From JALYZC01 sp963725645 (GTDB lineage: Bacteria > Actinomycetota > Thermoleophilia > Solirubrobacterales > Solirubrobacteraceae), in assembly GCA_963725645.1 (NCBI GenBank), contig CAVRZD010000002.1, forward strand, positions 1,373,772 through 1,437,771: a stretch of DNA of 64,000 bases, read 5' to 3'. The notes under the pieces were generated by a model. The model worked only from the letters and a program-made list of their open reading frames with translations, was not told the origin of the DNA and made no database searches. Positions within the stretch are counted from its first letter, which is position 1, and every line of letters begins with the position of its first letter. Positions 51,085 to 60,428 of the stretch are shown in pieces. A program made the position numbers and the translations under genes.

Positions 51085-53295
51085 CTAGCCGGCGGCGCGA
51101 TTGACCAACGGCTGGTAGGCGCGGCACGCCTCGCCGCGCAGGCTCGGGCACGGAGGAAGCGCCGTGCGCACGTCGATCCCCGACACCGCCGGGAGGACCA
51201 GCCGTGACGGCATCGCTCGGGAGCGGGCCACGGCCACCGAGGCACGCCCCCGGGGGGTTGCGTCGGCGAATGCCCACACGGGTTGGTCCCCGCCGGGCGC
51301 CGTGATCAGGATGCGGATGCGGGAGCCGGCCCGGTAGACATGGCCCTCGTAGTACAGCGGGACGACGACCTCGGCGAAGTGGCCCCTGGGCAGCGGCGCG
51401 GCGTCGGAGCGCCGAAGGCTCGGCACGGGGGCGAGCAGGGTGCTCTTCCTGGGGTCGAGCTTTCTGCCGTCGGTGCGGAGCCATCCGTTCTGGACGAACG
51501 TTTCCTTGCCGTCGGGGCGGACCTCCGAGACGGTCACCTGGAGGTCGAGATTCCCGGTGGAGGACCGGATCCAGGCCTGCAGTGCGCCGGCGCCGATGAT
51601 CGCCGTGTCGGAGGAGAGGGGGGACGTCACGTAGGACACCGCGCTCCCGGCCGGACTCTGGAGCCAGCGGTACGGCGGTGACGCGGTCCAGAGGCCGCCC
51701 GGGCCCGAGCTCGTGTTGCCGGTGAAGCTGGTGGCCGGCCGCGCCGTGCGGTTCCAGGTGAAGGCGTCGGCGCCGGTCGTGGCGGGCTTCGAGGCCGCGA
51801 GCGCTCCGCCGGCGCCGAGATACCACGACCGCGCGCGCGTTCCCGGCAGGGGGAAGCGGGCGAACGACTGCTCGAAGCCGGGGACCGGTGCCCCGGCCGT
51901 CGCGCTGCCGGCGCCGTTGTCGAACAGGATGCGGACCGCGGGCAGTCGCTCGAACGCGGCGAGCGCGGCTCCGAAGCTCGGCTGTGCCTGGATCGGGTCG
52001 TCAGGGAGGGTCACCCCCGGGACGCCCATGACGGCGTTGAAGACGGTCGGCGCGAGGCCCTTGACGCCCGGAGAGAGCCGCGGCGCGCGGCGCGCGACGT
52101 AGAGCTCGAGGAAGTCGAACCAGCGCGTGAAGGTCGCCGGGTCCAGCGAGTCGATGTGGGTCCCATTGGTGAAGGTGAACCATTTCCGGCGGGTGCCGGT
52201 GAAGCGGCTTGCGAGGTTGGGGCAGTGACCGCCGGTCTGCTCGTCGGTCCACTGGCATGCCAGGAACACCGGCGCCGAGATCCGGTGCACGAACGTCTCG
52301 GGCGCCAGCGGATCGGCGACCGACGGGACGTAGTAGCGATTGGCGTGGACCTTCGCGATGAGGTTGACGGCCTCGGGGTGCAGGGCCTGGTTGGCCCGGC
52401 AGGTCTGGTCGCCCTGCCGGATCCGGGTCAGGGCCCACCGCTGACCGCCGGTGCTGGACGCCGGCTTGGCGTCGTGGACGCGATCCCTGGCCCAGGACAG
52501 GGCGAACCCGGTGTTGAGGAGTCCGCCGGGGTACAGCGTGGTCGCCGTGTTGTCGATCACCGACAGCGGTGTGATCGCCGCCAGGCTCGGCGGGCGCGTC
52601 GCGCCGACGAAGAGCTGGCTGATGCCGCCGTAGGACACGCCCACCATCCCGACCTTGTGGTGGAGCGCCCACGGCTGTCGGGCCACCGTCTCGATCACGT
52701 CGTAGCCATCGAGGCCCTGCAGCGGCTCGAAGTAGTCGAACGCTCCGCCCGAACAGCCGGTGCCGCGCATGTTCACGTCGACCACCGCGTAGCCGAGCAG
52801 ATTCGCAATCTGGTGGATCGAGCTCTCGCCACCCGCCGGGTTCGCGTAGCCGTACCCCGAGTACTCGATGAGCGTCGGGTACGGCCCTCCGCTCGCCGGC
52901 CCGGGCAGCTGCACGTTGACCGCGAGCTTCGTTCCGTCGCGCGTGGTCAGATAGCCGTAGCCCGCGGCGAGCGCCTGCCGGTAGGTCCTGGTGCTGGGCG
53001 GCGCCGGGCGGTTGGAGAACACGGTCACCGGGCCCGACCGCGCGCGGCCCTGGAGAACCCGGTACCCGGCGCCCGGTGCGACGTTGCGAAAGAGCGACCC
53101 GCCGAGCGCGTCGACGCGGCGGATGCCGACGCGGTGACCGCCGCGGTCGACCAGGACGAGGCGCGTCCCCGCCGTCGCGCCAGTGACCTGGACCTGCTCG
53201 GCGCTGCCGTGCGTGGTGAGGGTTGCGGCACCCGCCGGCGCGGCGCACGCGGCGCAGATCAGCAGCGCGGCGAGCGCGGGGACGGTCCGCTGCAT
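51085..53295 (-). CDS. Secreted CocE/NonD-family peptidase (X-Pro dipeptidyl-peptidase S15 type)
   Basis: 736 residues. The signal peptide (residues 1-23) ends in APAGA. A ~80-residue beta domain precedes the alpha/beta hydrolase core with VGVSYGGISQLF (nucleophile Ser), an Asp probably in the LAPETFVHRISAPVFLACQW region, and His in FTNGTHIDSLDP. The C-terminal jelly-roll (SRIRILITAPGGDQPVW) is characteristic of CocE/NonD. It is probably an exported prolyl peptidase or esterase. Single gene with clean coding over 2.2 kb. Confidence 0.87.
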   Translation of the reverse strand: MQRTVPALAALLICAACAAPAGAATLTTHGSAEQVQVTGATAGTRLVLVDRGGHRVGIRRVDALGGSLFRNVAPGAGYRVLQGRARSGPVTVFSNRPAPPSTRTYRQALAAGYGYLTTRDGTKLAVNVQLPGPASGGPYPTLIEYSGYGYANPAGGESSIHQIANLLGYAVVDVNMRGTGCSGGAFDYFEPLQGLDGYDVIETVARQPWALHHKVGMVGVSYGGISQLFVGATRPPSLAAITPLSVIDNTATTLYPGGLLNTGFALSWARDRVHDAKPASSTGGQRWALTRIRQGDQTCRANQALHPEAVNLIAKVHANRYYVPSVADPLAPETFVHRISAPVFLACQWTDEQTGGHCPNLASRFTGTRRKWFTFTNGTHIDSLDPATFTRWFDFLELYVARRAPRLSPGVKGLAPTVFNAVMGVPGVTLPDDPIQAQPSFGAALAAFERLPAVRILFDNGAGSATAGAPVPGFEQSFARFPLPGTRARSWYLGAGGALAASKPATTGADAFTWNRTARPATSFTGNTSSGPGGLWTASPPYRWLQSPAGSAVSYVTSPLSSDTAIIGAGALQAWIRSSTGNLDLQVTVSEVRPDGKETFVQNGWLRTDGRKLDPRKSTLLAPVPSLRRSDAAPLPRGHFAEVVVPLYYEGHVYRAGSRIRILITAPGGDQPVWAFADATPRGRASVAVARSRAMPSRLVLPAVSGIDVRTALPPCPSLRGEACRAYQPLVNRAAG

Positions 53296-53368
53296 CGACG
53301 CAGCTTCTCACGTCCGCATTAAGACTCCGCGAAGCCGTGCCCGCTCAGGGGTCAGCGGCGTACCGGCG

Positions 53369-54481
53369 TCAGTCCAGGCGGTCGGGCAGCCCGAAGTTCT
53401 CGAAGGCGGCCGCTGTCCGCAGCGGATCGGCGGGCTGCTCGGGCATCCGCGCCAGGACCTCGCGATCGGGATCCGCGGTGGACCGCGTGATGAAGGCCGT
53501 GACGTCGCTGATCCGGTCGCCGCGAAGGGTCAGCACGTTGAGCGCGAACGGCATGTAGGTCGCTTCGTCGTCATCCCAGCTGTAGAACGCGAGCGCCACC
53601 TGACCGTTCGCCCGAACCCGAATCTGCCGCCAGCGCCACAGGCCCGAGAGCGGCCAGCCGGCAAGGAACGTGGTGATCGCCTCGCGGCCGCTGAACCAGG
53701 TCTGGAGCGGGGGCATGGCGAACGACGCGTCCTCGGTCAGCATCTCGACGACCGCGTCGACGTCGCCGCGCTGCCACGCATCGACATAGCGGTCGACGAC
53801 CTCGGTCAGGCCGTCGTCGCCGAGCGCGCGCAGGGTCGCCTGCTGGCTCTGCTCGGGCGTGCGCTCCTCGACCGCGGCGCGGGCCCGCTGGAGGGCGCTG
53901 TTGACCGAGGCTGTGGTCGTGTCGAGCGCCTGGGCGACCTCGCGGGCCGAGTAGCCGAGCACCTCGCGCAGGATCAGCACGGCCCGCTGCCGCGCCGGGA
54001 GGTGCTGCAGCGCCGCGATGAAGGCCAGCTCGACGCTCTCGCGCTGCTCGTAGCGTGCCTCGGGCGCGGCGTACCCGTCCTCGAGGCCGAGCCGCTCGTC
54101 CGCGTAGGGCTCGACCCACACCGATTCGACGAGCGGCTCGCCCGGGCCGTCGTGCGGATCGGCCGGCGCGTAGTCGATCGGCAGCACCCGCTTGGGCCGA
54201 CGGGCGATCACGTCCAGGCACGTATTGGTCGCGATCTTGTAGAGCCAGGGACGGAGCGAGCTGCGTCCCTCGAAGCCGTCCAGCCCGCGCCACGCGCGCA
54301 GCAGGGCATCCTGGAGCGCGTCGTCGGCATCGTGGACCGAGCCGAGCATCCGGTAGCAATGCGCGTGAAGCTCCTTGCGGTGGGGCTCCACCAGCCGCTG
54401 GTAGGCAGCCTCGTCCTTCGCGCGCGCCCGGTCGAGTAGCGCGCGCTGCTCTACTGTGGGAGCGGTCGAAGCGGTGCTCAT
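53369..54481 (-). CDS. Sigma-70 family factor with C-terminal SnoaL-like domain
   Basis: 370 residues. Region 2 (HAHCYRMLGSVHDADDALQD, then SLRPWLYKIATNTCLDVI) and region 4 (LPARQRAVLILREVLGYSAR, then DTTTASVNSALQRARA) are followed by a ~130-residue NTF2-like domain (VDRYVDAWQRGDVDAVVEML, then MPPLQTWFSGREAI). This is the sigma-G/X5-type layout of actinobacteria, in which the extra domain controls activity instead of an anti-sigma. The ATG follows TAGGCT at 9 bases. It is divergent from an MFS pump it may regulate. Confidence 0.9.
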   Translation of the reverse strand: MSTASTAPTVEQRALLDRARAKDEAAYQRLVEPHRKELHAHCYRMLGSVHDADDALQDALLRAWRGLDGFEGRSSLRPWLYKIATNTCLDVIARRPKRVLPIDYAPADPHDGPGEPLVESVWVEPYADERLGLEDGYAAPEARYEQRESVELAFIAALQHLPARQRAVLILREVLGYSAREVAQALDTTTASVNSALQRARAAVEERTPEQSQQATLRALGDDGLTEVVDRYVDAWQRGDVDAVVEMLTEDASFAMPPLQTWFSGREAITTFLAGWPLSGLWRWRQIRVRANGQVALAFYSWDDDEATYMPFALNVLTLRGDRISDVTAFITRSTADPDREVLARMPEQPADPLRTAAAFENFGLPDRLD

Positions 54482-54490
54482 GGTGGCATC

Positions 54491-54496
54491 AGCCTA
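54491..54496 (-). promoter_or_regulatory. Putative -10 hexamer of the sigma factor gene
   Basis: TAGGCT on the minus strand, 9-base spacer to ATG 54481. Confidence 0.45.
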
Positions 54497-54501
54497 GCCG
54501 G

Positions 54502-54532
54502 GGGTTTCCCTTGGGGAGAGGAACGGAAACCC
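54502..54532. promoter_or_regulatory. Inverted repeat between sigma factor and MFS genes
   Basis: GGGTTTCC (54502-54509) and GGAAACCC (54525-54532) are perfect inverted 8-mers 15 bases apart. Between and beside them lies GGAAC (54520-54524), the usual -35 core of group 4 sigma promoters. An operator or an ECF-dependent promoter for the divergent pair is possible; no CGTT/CGTC -10 could be fixed. Confidence 0.4.
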
Positions 54533-54624
54533 GGGCCGACGATCGCAGACTTGTCGAGGATCACCGATGAGTTCCGACGTATCCCATGGTCTGAAGTACA
54601 ACACCGATTGTGGAGGCGAAACCG

Positions 54625-56091
54625 ATGCCGGAACGCGAGATGACCGAGAGGAACCGCTGGATCGCGCTGTACGTGCTGTGCGTGGGGATGCTGATGATCG
54701 TCCTCGACGTCACGGTCGTGAACGTGGCGCTGCCGTCGATCCAGAACGACCTGGACTTCTCGCAGTCGAGCCTCGCCTGGGTGGTCAACGCCTACCTGAT
54801 CGCGTTCGGCGGCCTGCTCCTGCTCGCCGGGCGCTTCGGCGACATCCTCGGGCGCAAGAGCGTCTTCCTGGCGGGCCTCGGTGTCTTCTCCGTGGCCTCG
54901 CTGCTGTGCGGGGTGGCGCAGAGCCAGGAGGTGCTGGTCGCGGCCCGGTTCATCCAGGGCGTCGGCGGCGCGATGACCTCCGCGGTGATCCTGGGCATGA
55001 TCGTGACGATGTTCCCTGAGCCGCGGGAGCAGGCCAAGGCGATCGGCGTCTACGCCTTCGTCGCCTCCGCGGGCGGCACGATTGGGCTGCTGGCCGGCGG
55101 CGTGGTGACCCAGTCGATCAACTGGCACTGGATCTTCTTCATCAACATCCCGATCGGGATCGCGACGGCTTTCCTGGCCACCCGGCTGCTCGACCGCGAC
55201 AAGGGCATCGGCTTCGGCGACGGGGCCGACGTCCCGGGCGCGCTGCTGATCACGACCTCGCTGATGCTCGGCGTCTACACGATCGTCAAGCCGGCGGCCG
55301 AGCACGGCTTTGCCTCGTCGCAGGCGCTCGGCCTCGGAGCTGTCTCGCTGGCCCTGCTGGTCGCCTTCGTGGTGCGCCAGGCACAGGCCGCCAACCCGCT
55401 CATCCCGCTGCGCATCTTCCGGTCGCGCAACGTCTCGGGGGCGAACGTGGTCGAGGCGCTGCTCGTCGCCGGGATGTTCGGGGTGTTCTTCATGGGCTCC
55501 CTCTACATGCAGCGTGTCCTCGGCTACGACGCCCTGCAGATCGGACTGGCCTTCCTACCCACGACGCTGATCATGGGGACACTTTCGGTCCGCTACTCCG
55601 AGCCGCTGATCATGCGCTTCGGTGCTCGCAGGTCGCTGCTCGTCGGCATGGTGTTGGTGGCGGTCGGGCTCGCGCTCTTCACCCAGACGCCGGTGCACGG
55701 CAGCTACGTGCGCGATGTCCTGCCCGTGCTGATCCTGCTCGGCCTCGGCATCGGGGTCAGCTTCCCGGCGCTGATGACGCTGGCGATGTCGGGCGCCACC
55801 AGGGCGGACGCCGGCCTCGCCTCCGGGCTCGTCAACACCTCGGCCCAGGTCGGCGGCGCGCTGGGCCTGGCGGTCCTCGCGACCCTGTCGACCACGCGCA
55901 GCGACGACCTGATCCGCGAAGGGAAGGCCCATGCCGCGGCGCTGACCAGCGGGTACCACCTCGCGTTCCTCATCGGCGCGGCGCTCGTCGTGGCGGCGAT
56001 CGTCATCGCGCTCACCGTCATCGAGCCCGAGAAGCAGGCCGAGGAGCACGTGGCGCGCGAGGGCGAGCCGGCCTACTCCGAGGCCGGGTAG
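54625..56091 (+). CDS. MFS drug efflux transporter, DHA2 (EmrB/QacA) family
   Basis: 488 residues, 14 helices. LDVTVVNVALPSIQNDLDFS, AGRFGDILGRKSVFLAG (motif A) and GGTIGLLAGGVVTQSINWHW (motif C, antiporter signature) are intact. It exports drugs or metabolites with proton antiport. ATG 54625 is served by GGAGG 8 bases upstream; GTG 54610 is unlikely for that reason. Unlike the first MFS gene of the window it has no frameshift. A small gene follows 38 bases later. Confidence 0.9.
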   Translation: MPEREMTERNRWIALYVLCVGMLMIVLDVTVVNVALPSIQNDLDFSQSSLAWVVNAYLIAFGGLLLLAGRFGDILGRKSVFLAGLGVFSVASLLCGVAQSQEVLVAARFIQGVGGAMTSAVILGMIVTMFPEPREQAKAIGVYAFVASAGGTIGLLAGGVVTQSINWHWIFFINIPIGIATAFLATRLLDRDKGIGFGDGADVPGALLITTSLMLGVYTIVKPAAEHGFASSQALGLGAVSLALLVAFVVRQAQAANPLIPLRIFRSRNVSGANVVEALLVAGMFGVFFMGSLYMQRVLGYDALQIGLAFLPTTLIMGTLSVRYSEPLIMRFGARRSLLVGMVLVAVGLALFTQTPVHGSYVRDVLPVLILLGLGIGVSFPALMTLAMSGATRADAGLASGLVNTSAQVGGALGLAVLATLSTTRSDDLIREGKAHAAALTSGYHLAFLIGAALVVAAIVIALTVIEPEKQAEEHVAREGEPAYSEAG

Positions 56092-56129
56092 CCCAGCCCA
56101 TCCGCGCATCACAGCCAAGGAGGCATCCG

Positions 56130-56435
56130 ATGAAGAAGGTCATGGTTCGCTACACGGTCAAGCCCGATCAGGCCGAGAAGAACGAGGAGCTCGTCCGTGC
56201 CGTCTACGAAGAGCTCCAGCGCACGGAGTTCGACGGCCTCCGCTACGCGACGTTCAAGCTCGAGGACGGCGTGAGCTTCGTCCACATCGCGGTCGAGGCC
56301 GGCGACGGGGACCGCTCGCTGGCGGACGTGCCGGCGTTCAAGGAGTTCACCAGGGACATCGCCGAGCGCTGCGAGGTGCCTCCGGTCGCGACGGGCATGA
56401 GCGAGGTCGGTTCCTTCCGCTTCTTCGGCGACTAG
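56130..56435 (+). CDS. Small ferredoxin-like-fold (ABM/YdhR-like) protein
   Basis: 101 residues. MKKVMVRYTVKPDQAEKNEE, LRYATFKLEDGVSFVHIAVE and FKEFTRDIAERCEVPPV read as the beta-alpha-beta pattern of dimeric antibiotic-biosynthesis-monooxygenase-like proteins. The substrate is unknown. AAGGAGG precedes the ATG, and the gene probably shares an mRNA with the MFS pump. It overlaps the convergent hydrolase by 4 bases. Confidence 0.72.
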   Translation: MKKVMVRYTVKPDQAEKNEELVRAVYEELQRTEFDGLRYATFKLEDGVSFVHIAVEAGDGDRSLADVPAFKEFTRDIAERCEVPPVATGMSEVGSFRFFGD

Positions 56436-57057
56436 GAGACCCGGAGCCCGACGACGCCGGGAAGCCAGTCGCCGACCGCGTCCGCCACCGCCTCCGGATC
56501 CGTCCGCAGGCTGTGGTTGCCCGGGACCTCCACCACCGTCCGGCGCAGGGCGGCGGGGGGCATGCCGAACGGGTCCTTCGCGCCCTGCACGATCAGCATC
56601 GGCACGCTGACCGCCTCGAGCTCGGCCAGACGGCTCGGTCTCGCGGCCGCGGTGGCACGGCGCGGGGGCTGCAACGGGAACGCGAGGCACAGCACCGCGA
56701 CCGCGCCCGTCGCGTCAACGGTGCGGCAGGCCACCCGCGCGCCCAGGGAGCGGCCGCCGGCGACGAGCGCCAGGCCCCGGAGCTGGCCGGCGACCAGGTG
56801 GTCCACCACGGCGGTCCAGGCGGCGTCGAGCTGGTGCGCCGGCGCGGGAGAGCGCCGGCCGGCCACGCGGTAGGGCTGCTCGACCAGCGCCACGGTGAAC
56901 CCCTGCTCGCGGGCGACCTCGGTGGCCGCCACCAGGTCCGGCGCCGTCACGCCGCCGCCGGCTCCGTGTCCGAGGACCACCGCGGCCTTCGCAGCATCGG
57001 CGACGTGGAGGTGGGCCTTGGCCGGTCCGTGCGGGGTCTCCACCACGAGCGTCGTCA
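56432..57057 (-). CDS. Alpha/beta hydrolase of the Tex30/KANL3 type
   Basis: 208 residues. VVLGHGAGGGVTAPDL forms the oxyanion loop, ALVAGGRSLGARVACR carries the nucleophile Ser, MLIVQGAKDPFG the Asp and VEVPGNHSL the His. This compact family has no lid domain; substrates are undefined. The GTG start at 57057 has neither a clear Shine-Dalgarno nor a near TANNNT hexamer. Confidence 0.8.
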
Positions 57058-57174
57058 CGCCGGCAATGCTGGCAGACCTCCGGCCGGCGCTGTCGGGGCC
57101 GTACGCTGAAGGTCCGTCCGAGTGCCTGGCCGGCCAGACCGGTCCAGTGAGAACCACGAGCCCGAGGAGCCCCC

Positions 57175-58197
57175 ATGCAGCAGCTCACCTACGTCGAGGC
57201 CGGCCGAGTGGAGTGGGAGGAGGCCGAGGCGCCGGTGATCGGGGCGCCCGAGCAGGCGCTCGTCGAGCCGCTGGCGGTCGCCACGTGCGACCTCGACCGG
57301 GCGATCGTCGAGGGCTCGACGCCGTTCCAGGGGCCGTTCGCACTCGGCCACGAGATGGTGGCGCGCGTGGTCGAGACGGGCGACGGGGTCGGCAGGGCGC
57401 AGCCGGGCGACCGCGTGGTCGTCCCGTTTCAGGTCTCGTGCGGCGAATGCCCGCGCTGCCTGCGCGGTCTGACCGAGAGCTGCAAGCGCGGTGGGATGTA
57501 CGGCGTCGGCGCCGCCGGCGGCGACTTCGGCGGCGCCCTGAGCGATCGAGTGCGCGTTCCGTTCGCCGACGCCATGCTCGTGCCGCTGCCGGACGGCGTC
57601 GAGCCCGCCACGGCCGCGAGCGCGCCGGACAACATCGCCGACGCGTGGCGCGCGACCGTCCCGCCCCTGCGCGAGCGCCCCGGCGGCCGGGTGCTCATCC
57701 TCGCCGGCCCCGGAGCCAACAGCATCCCGCTCTACGCCGTGCAGATCGCGCGGGCGAGCGGGGCGGAGAGCGTCACCGTCCTCACCAAGAACGCCGACAC
57801 CGCGGCGAAGGCGGAGCGGCTGGGCGCGGACGTCGAGCTGGTGGACGAGTGGCCCGAGAGCCACGGCCGCCACGACGTCGTGGTCGAGCACGCGAACGAG
57901 CGGCGCGGCCTGGCGACGGCGCTGCGCTCGCTGCGCGCCGGCGGCCACTGCACGTCGACCTCGATGCACTTCGGCGGCGACGCCGAGATCCCGATCCTCC
58001 AGATGTTCATGACCACGGCGACGCTGAAAACCGGCCGCGCCCCCAGCCGGATGCTGCTCGAGCCGGTGCTCGAGCTGATCGCCTCGGGCGCGATCGACCC
58101 GACGCAGGTCACCAGCGAGACGGCGACCTGGGAGGACGCGCCCGAGGCGCTGCTGAGCTACACGACGAAGCTCGTCGTGACGCGGGAGTCGGACTAA
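57175..58197 (+). CDS. Zinc-dependent medium-chain alcohol dehydrogenase
   Basis: 340 residues. The catalytic Zn site is expected from ATCDLDRAIVEG (Cys) and ALGHEMVARV (His-Glu); the structural Zn loop is CGECPRCLRGLTESC. The Rossmann segment VLILAGPGANSIPLYAVQIA has a modified glycine motif. Substrate unknown (threonine/sorbitol-type relatives). A GAGGAG element precedes the ATG, and TACGCT near 57101 may be its -10. Confidence 0.86.
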   Translation: MQQLTYVEAGRVEWEEAEAPVIGAPEQALVEPLAVATCDLDRAIVEGSTPFQGPFALGHEMVARVVETGDGVGRAQPGDRVVVPFQVSCGECPRCLRGLTESCKRGGMYGVGAAGGDFGGALSDRVRVPFADAMLVPLPDGVEPATAASAPDNIADAWRATVPPLRERPGGRVLILAGPGANSIPLYAVQIARASGAESVTVLTKNADTAAKAERLGADVELVDEWPESHGRHDVVVEHANERRGLATALRSLRAGGHCTSTSMHFGGDAEIPILQMFMTTATLKTGRAPSRMLLEPVLELIASGAIDPTQVTSETATWEDAPEALLSYTTKLVVTRESD

Positions 58198-58234
58198 CCG
58201 CGCGGCGATGGGGCCACCGGGACGAGCAGCTCAG

Positions 58235-59086
58235 CTACGGATAGCCGGCGGCCGGCGCGGGCGCCCGGGCCGTCAGCACCTGGCCCGTGCGCGGTTCGTC
58301 GAACATCCCGGCCGGACCGCGCCACTCGGTCGCCATCATGAACAGGGTCGACCGGTCCGCGCCGCCGAGGGCGCACGCGAAGCACCCGCGGTCGAGCTCG
58401 ATCGTCTCCAGCACCTCGCCGCCCTCGCGGACGCGGACGCAGCGCTTGTTGGGGACGTCGGCGTACCAGACGGCACCCTCGGCGTCGGAGCAGATCCCGT
58501 CGGGCACCCCGTCGCCCAGGTCGGCCCACACCCGCCGGTTGGACAGGTCGCCGTCGGCGTCGATGTCGAACGCCGTGAGCCGCTTCGCGTAGGACTCGGC
58601 GACGATCAGCGTCGCGTTGCCGGCCGTGACGAGCATGCCGTTGGGGAAGGCGATGCCATCGGCGACCGATCGCGCCGCGCCGTCGGGGGTGACCAGCGCG
58701 ACGATCCCGGGGGCGAAGTCCTCACCGGCCATCAGGTCGAACCCGCCGCCGTTCACGTAGGCGTTGCCGCGTCCGTCCACGACGAGCTCGTTCCCCGGCG
58801 GCGGATCGGAGAGTCCGGTCAGGTCGCCGTGGGTCACGAGCGACCCGTCGGGCTCGCGGCGCAGCAGACGCCCATCGCGCGCCGACACGACGAGCAGGCG
58901 CCCGTCGGGCAGCCAGTCCACGCACAACGGGAAGGAAGGCCCTTCGAGGATGACCTCGCTGTTGCCCTCGAGATCGACGGCGATGACCTCCGGCGGCCCC
59001 CAGTCGGAGAACCAGAGCCGGTCATCGTGCCAGCGCGGCTGCTCGCCGAACACGAGACCGGTCATCAGGGTCTGCACCTCGGGCAC
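58235..59086 (-). CDS. SMP-30/gluconolactonase-family protein
   Basis: About 283 residues of a six-bladed beta-propeller. Ca2+/metal-site blocks are FGEQPRWHDDRLWFSDWGP (Glu), DPPPGNELVVDGRGNAYVN (Asn), GIAFPNGMLVT (Asn) and DGVPDGICSDAEGAVW (Asp). Members hydrolyse lactones such as gluconolactone. GTG 59086 has AAGGAG at 8 bases. Convergent with the alcohol dehydrogenase, with which it could share a sugar-oxidation step (inference). Confidence 0.87.
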   Translation of the reverse strand: MPEVQTLMTGLVFGEQPRWHDDRLWFSDWGPPEVIAVDLEGNSEVILEGPSFPLCVDWLPDGRLLVVSARDGRLLRREPDGSLVTHGDLTGLSDPPPGNELVVDGRGNAYVNGGGFDLMAGEDFAPGIVALVTPDGAARSVADGIAFPNGMLVTAGNATLIVAESYAKRLTAFDIDADGDLSNRRVWADLGDGVPDGICSDAEGAVWYADVPNKRCVRVREGGEVLETIELDRGCFACALGGADRSTLFMMATEWRGPAGMFDEPRTGQVLTARAPAPAAGYP

Positions 59087-59218
59087 GAGGACTCCTTCCT
59101 GCTCTCCGCTCCGCGCAACTCCAACCGGCTGGATCATGTCGGACGCGGCGTGGCCGTGTTCTGTGGACGCCCCGTGCCAACGGATCGTCTACACCTACGA
59201 CATGCGGTGGGGACCTGA

Positions 59219-59776
59219 ATGCGGAAGGTGATCTACTCGATGGGAGTGTCGCTGGACGGCTTCATCGCCGGGCCCAACGGCGAGATCGACTGGTCGGCGC
59301 CGGACGAGGAGCTGCATCGGTTCCACAACCAGCAGACGCGAGAGCTGGGCGCGCACCTCTGCGGACGGCGGCTCTACGAGGAGATGGTGTACTGGGAGAC
59401 CGCCGACGAGAACCCGTCGGCCGCGGAGCACGAGCTCGAGTTCGCAGGCATCTGGAAGAACCTGCCGAAGATCGTGTTCTCGAAGACCCTTGAGAAGGTC
59501 GAGGGCAATGCCAGGCTGGCCAGGGACGGCATTGCCGAAGAGGTCGCCGAGCTGAAGGAACAGCCAGGGAAGGACCTGGCCGTCGGCGGCGCGGGCCTGG
59601 CCTCCGGCCTCATCAGGCTGGGCCTCGTCGACGAGTACCGCCTCTTCGTCAATCCGGTCGTACTGGGCGCGGGCACGCCCTACTTTCCGCCCCTGGAGGA
59701 GAGGATCGACCTGGAGCTGGTCGAGACGCGGACGTTCGGCTCTCGCGTCGTCTACCTTCGCTACCGGCGCGGGTGA
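59219..59776 (+). CDS. Dihydrofolate reductase-fold protein (RibD C-terminal-like)
   Basis: 185 residues. VIYSMGVSLDGFIAGPNGEI opens the fold; LCGRRLYEEMVYWET and DLAVGGAGLASGLIRLGLVD are the family's nucleotide-binding blocks. Such stand-alone proteins are NADPH-dependent reductases of unknown substrate, not the folA enzyme. Codon use is slightly less GC-extreme than in neighbours. Confidence 0.85.
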   Translation: MRKVIYSMGVSLDGFIAGPNGEIDWSAPDEELHRFHNQQTRELGAHLCGRRLYEEMVYWETADENPSAAEHELEFAGIWKNLPKIVFSKTLEKVEGNARLARDGIAEEVAELKEQPGKDLAVGGAGLASGLIRLGLVDEYRLFVNPVVLGAGTPYFPPLEERIDLELVETRTFGSRVVYLRYRRG

Positions 59777-59813
59777 TCAGGTAGAAGCCCATGCTCATCA
59801 TCCGGAACTGCCT

Positions 59814-60290
59814 TCATCCGTCGGGCCGTCGTTTCCAGAGCAGGAGCCGAAGGAATCGCCGCGCGCACGGTCCTTCGCGTCGGGTCTGAGATGGGCGTGC
59901 GGGGATCGAGTCTGCTGGGTCGGACTCTTCGGCGTGCAGGCCCAACGCCTCGAACATAGCCGTGAGGTGCGCGGTGACGTCGCGCCCCAACCCGATCGCG
60001 ATCAGATGCTGTGGTTTGGCGATGATCGTGCGGGCCGGCTCGGCGATCTCGAGATCCCAGCGAACAACAGCGCCGGGCTCCCCGAGCACCACCCGAAGGA
60101 CGGTGCCAGGACCCGGGAAGTCGGGGTGGCAGACCCGCATCTGCTCGCACAGTTCGACGTCGTTCGCGGTCATCAGGTCCGACCGGCTCGTGCCGGCGCC
60201 GTTGGCAGACGCCACCACGTCCACGCCGACAGCCGCCGCGGCGTGCTCGGCGCCCGACACATCCGTGATGAGGTACGTCTGAGTCGTCAT
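59814..60290 (-). CDS. Protein of unknown function
   Basis: 158 residues, soluble. TTQTYLITDVSGAEHAAAAV, VRVCHPDFPGPGTVLRVVLG-like middle and LIAIGLGRDVTAHLTAMFEAL suggest an alpha/beta protein; the last 35 residues are basic and low-complexity. TAGATA lies 6 bases before the ATG. No family recognised. The DNA here is a little richer in A/T than the surroundings. Confidence 0.5.
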   Translation of the reverse strand: MTTQTYLITDVSGAEHAAAAVGVDVVASANGAGTSRSDLMTANDVELCEQMRVCHPDFPGPGTVLRVVLGEPGAVVRWDLEIAEPARTIIAKPQHLIAIGLGRDVTAHLTAMFEALGLHAEESDPADSIPARPSQTRREGPCARRFLRLLLWKRRPDG

Positions 60291-60428
60291 TGCAGCTATC
60301 TAACCCGCGCGCTCACGGAAAACTTCGCTGATCGCGGGAATCCCCCTGCGTCTGTCCCCAGCGCACGCACATTGACCGCCGACGCCCGCGCTCGGCCGGG
60401 GCCGCGCCCTGCCGTCAAGGGTGCCGGG

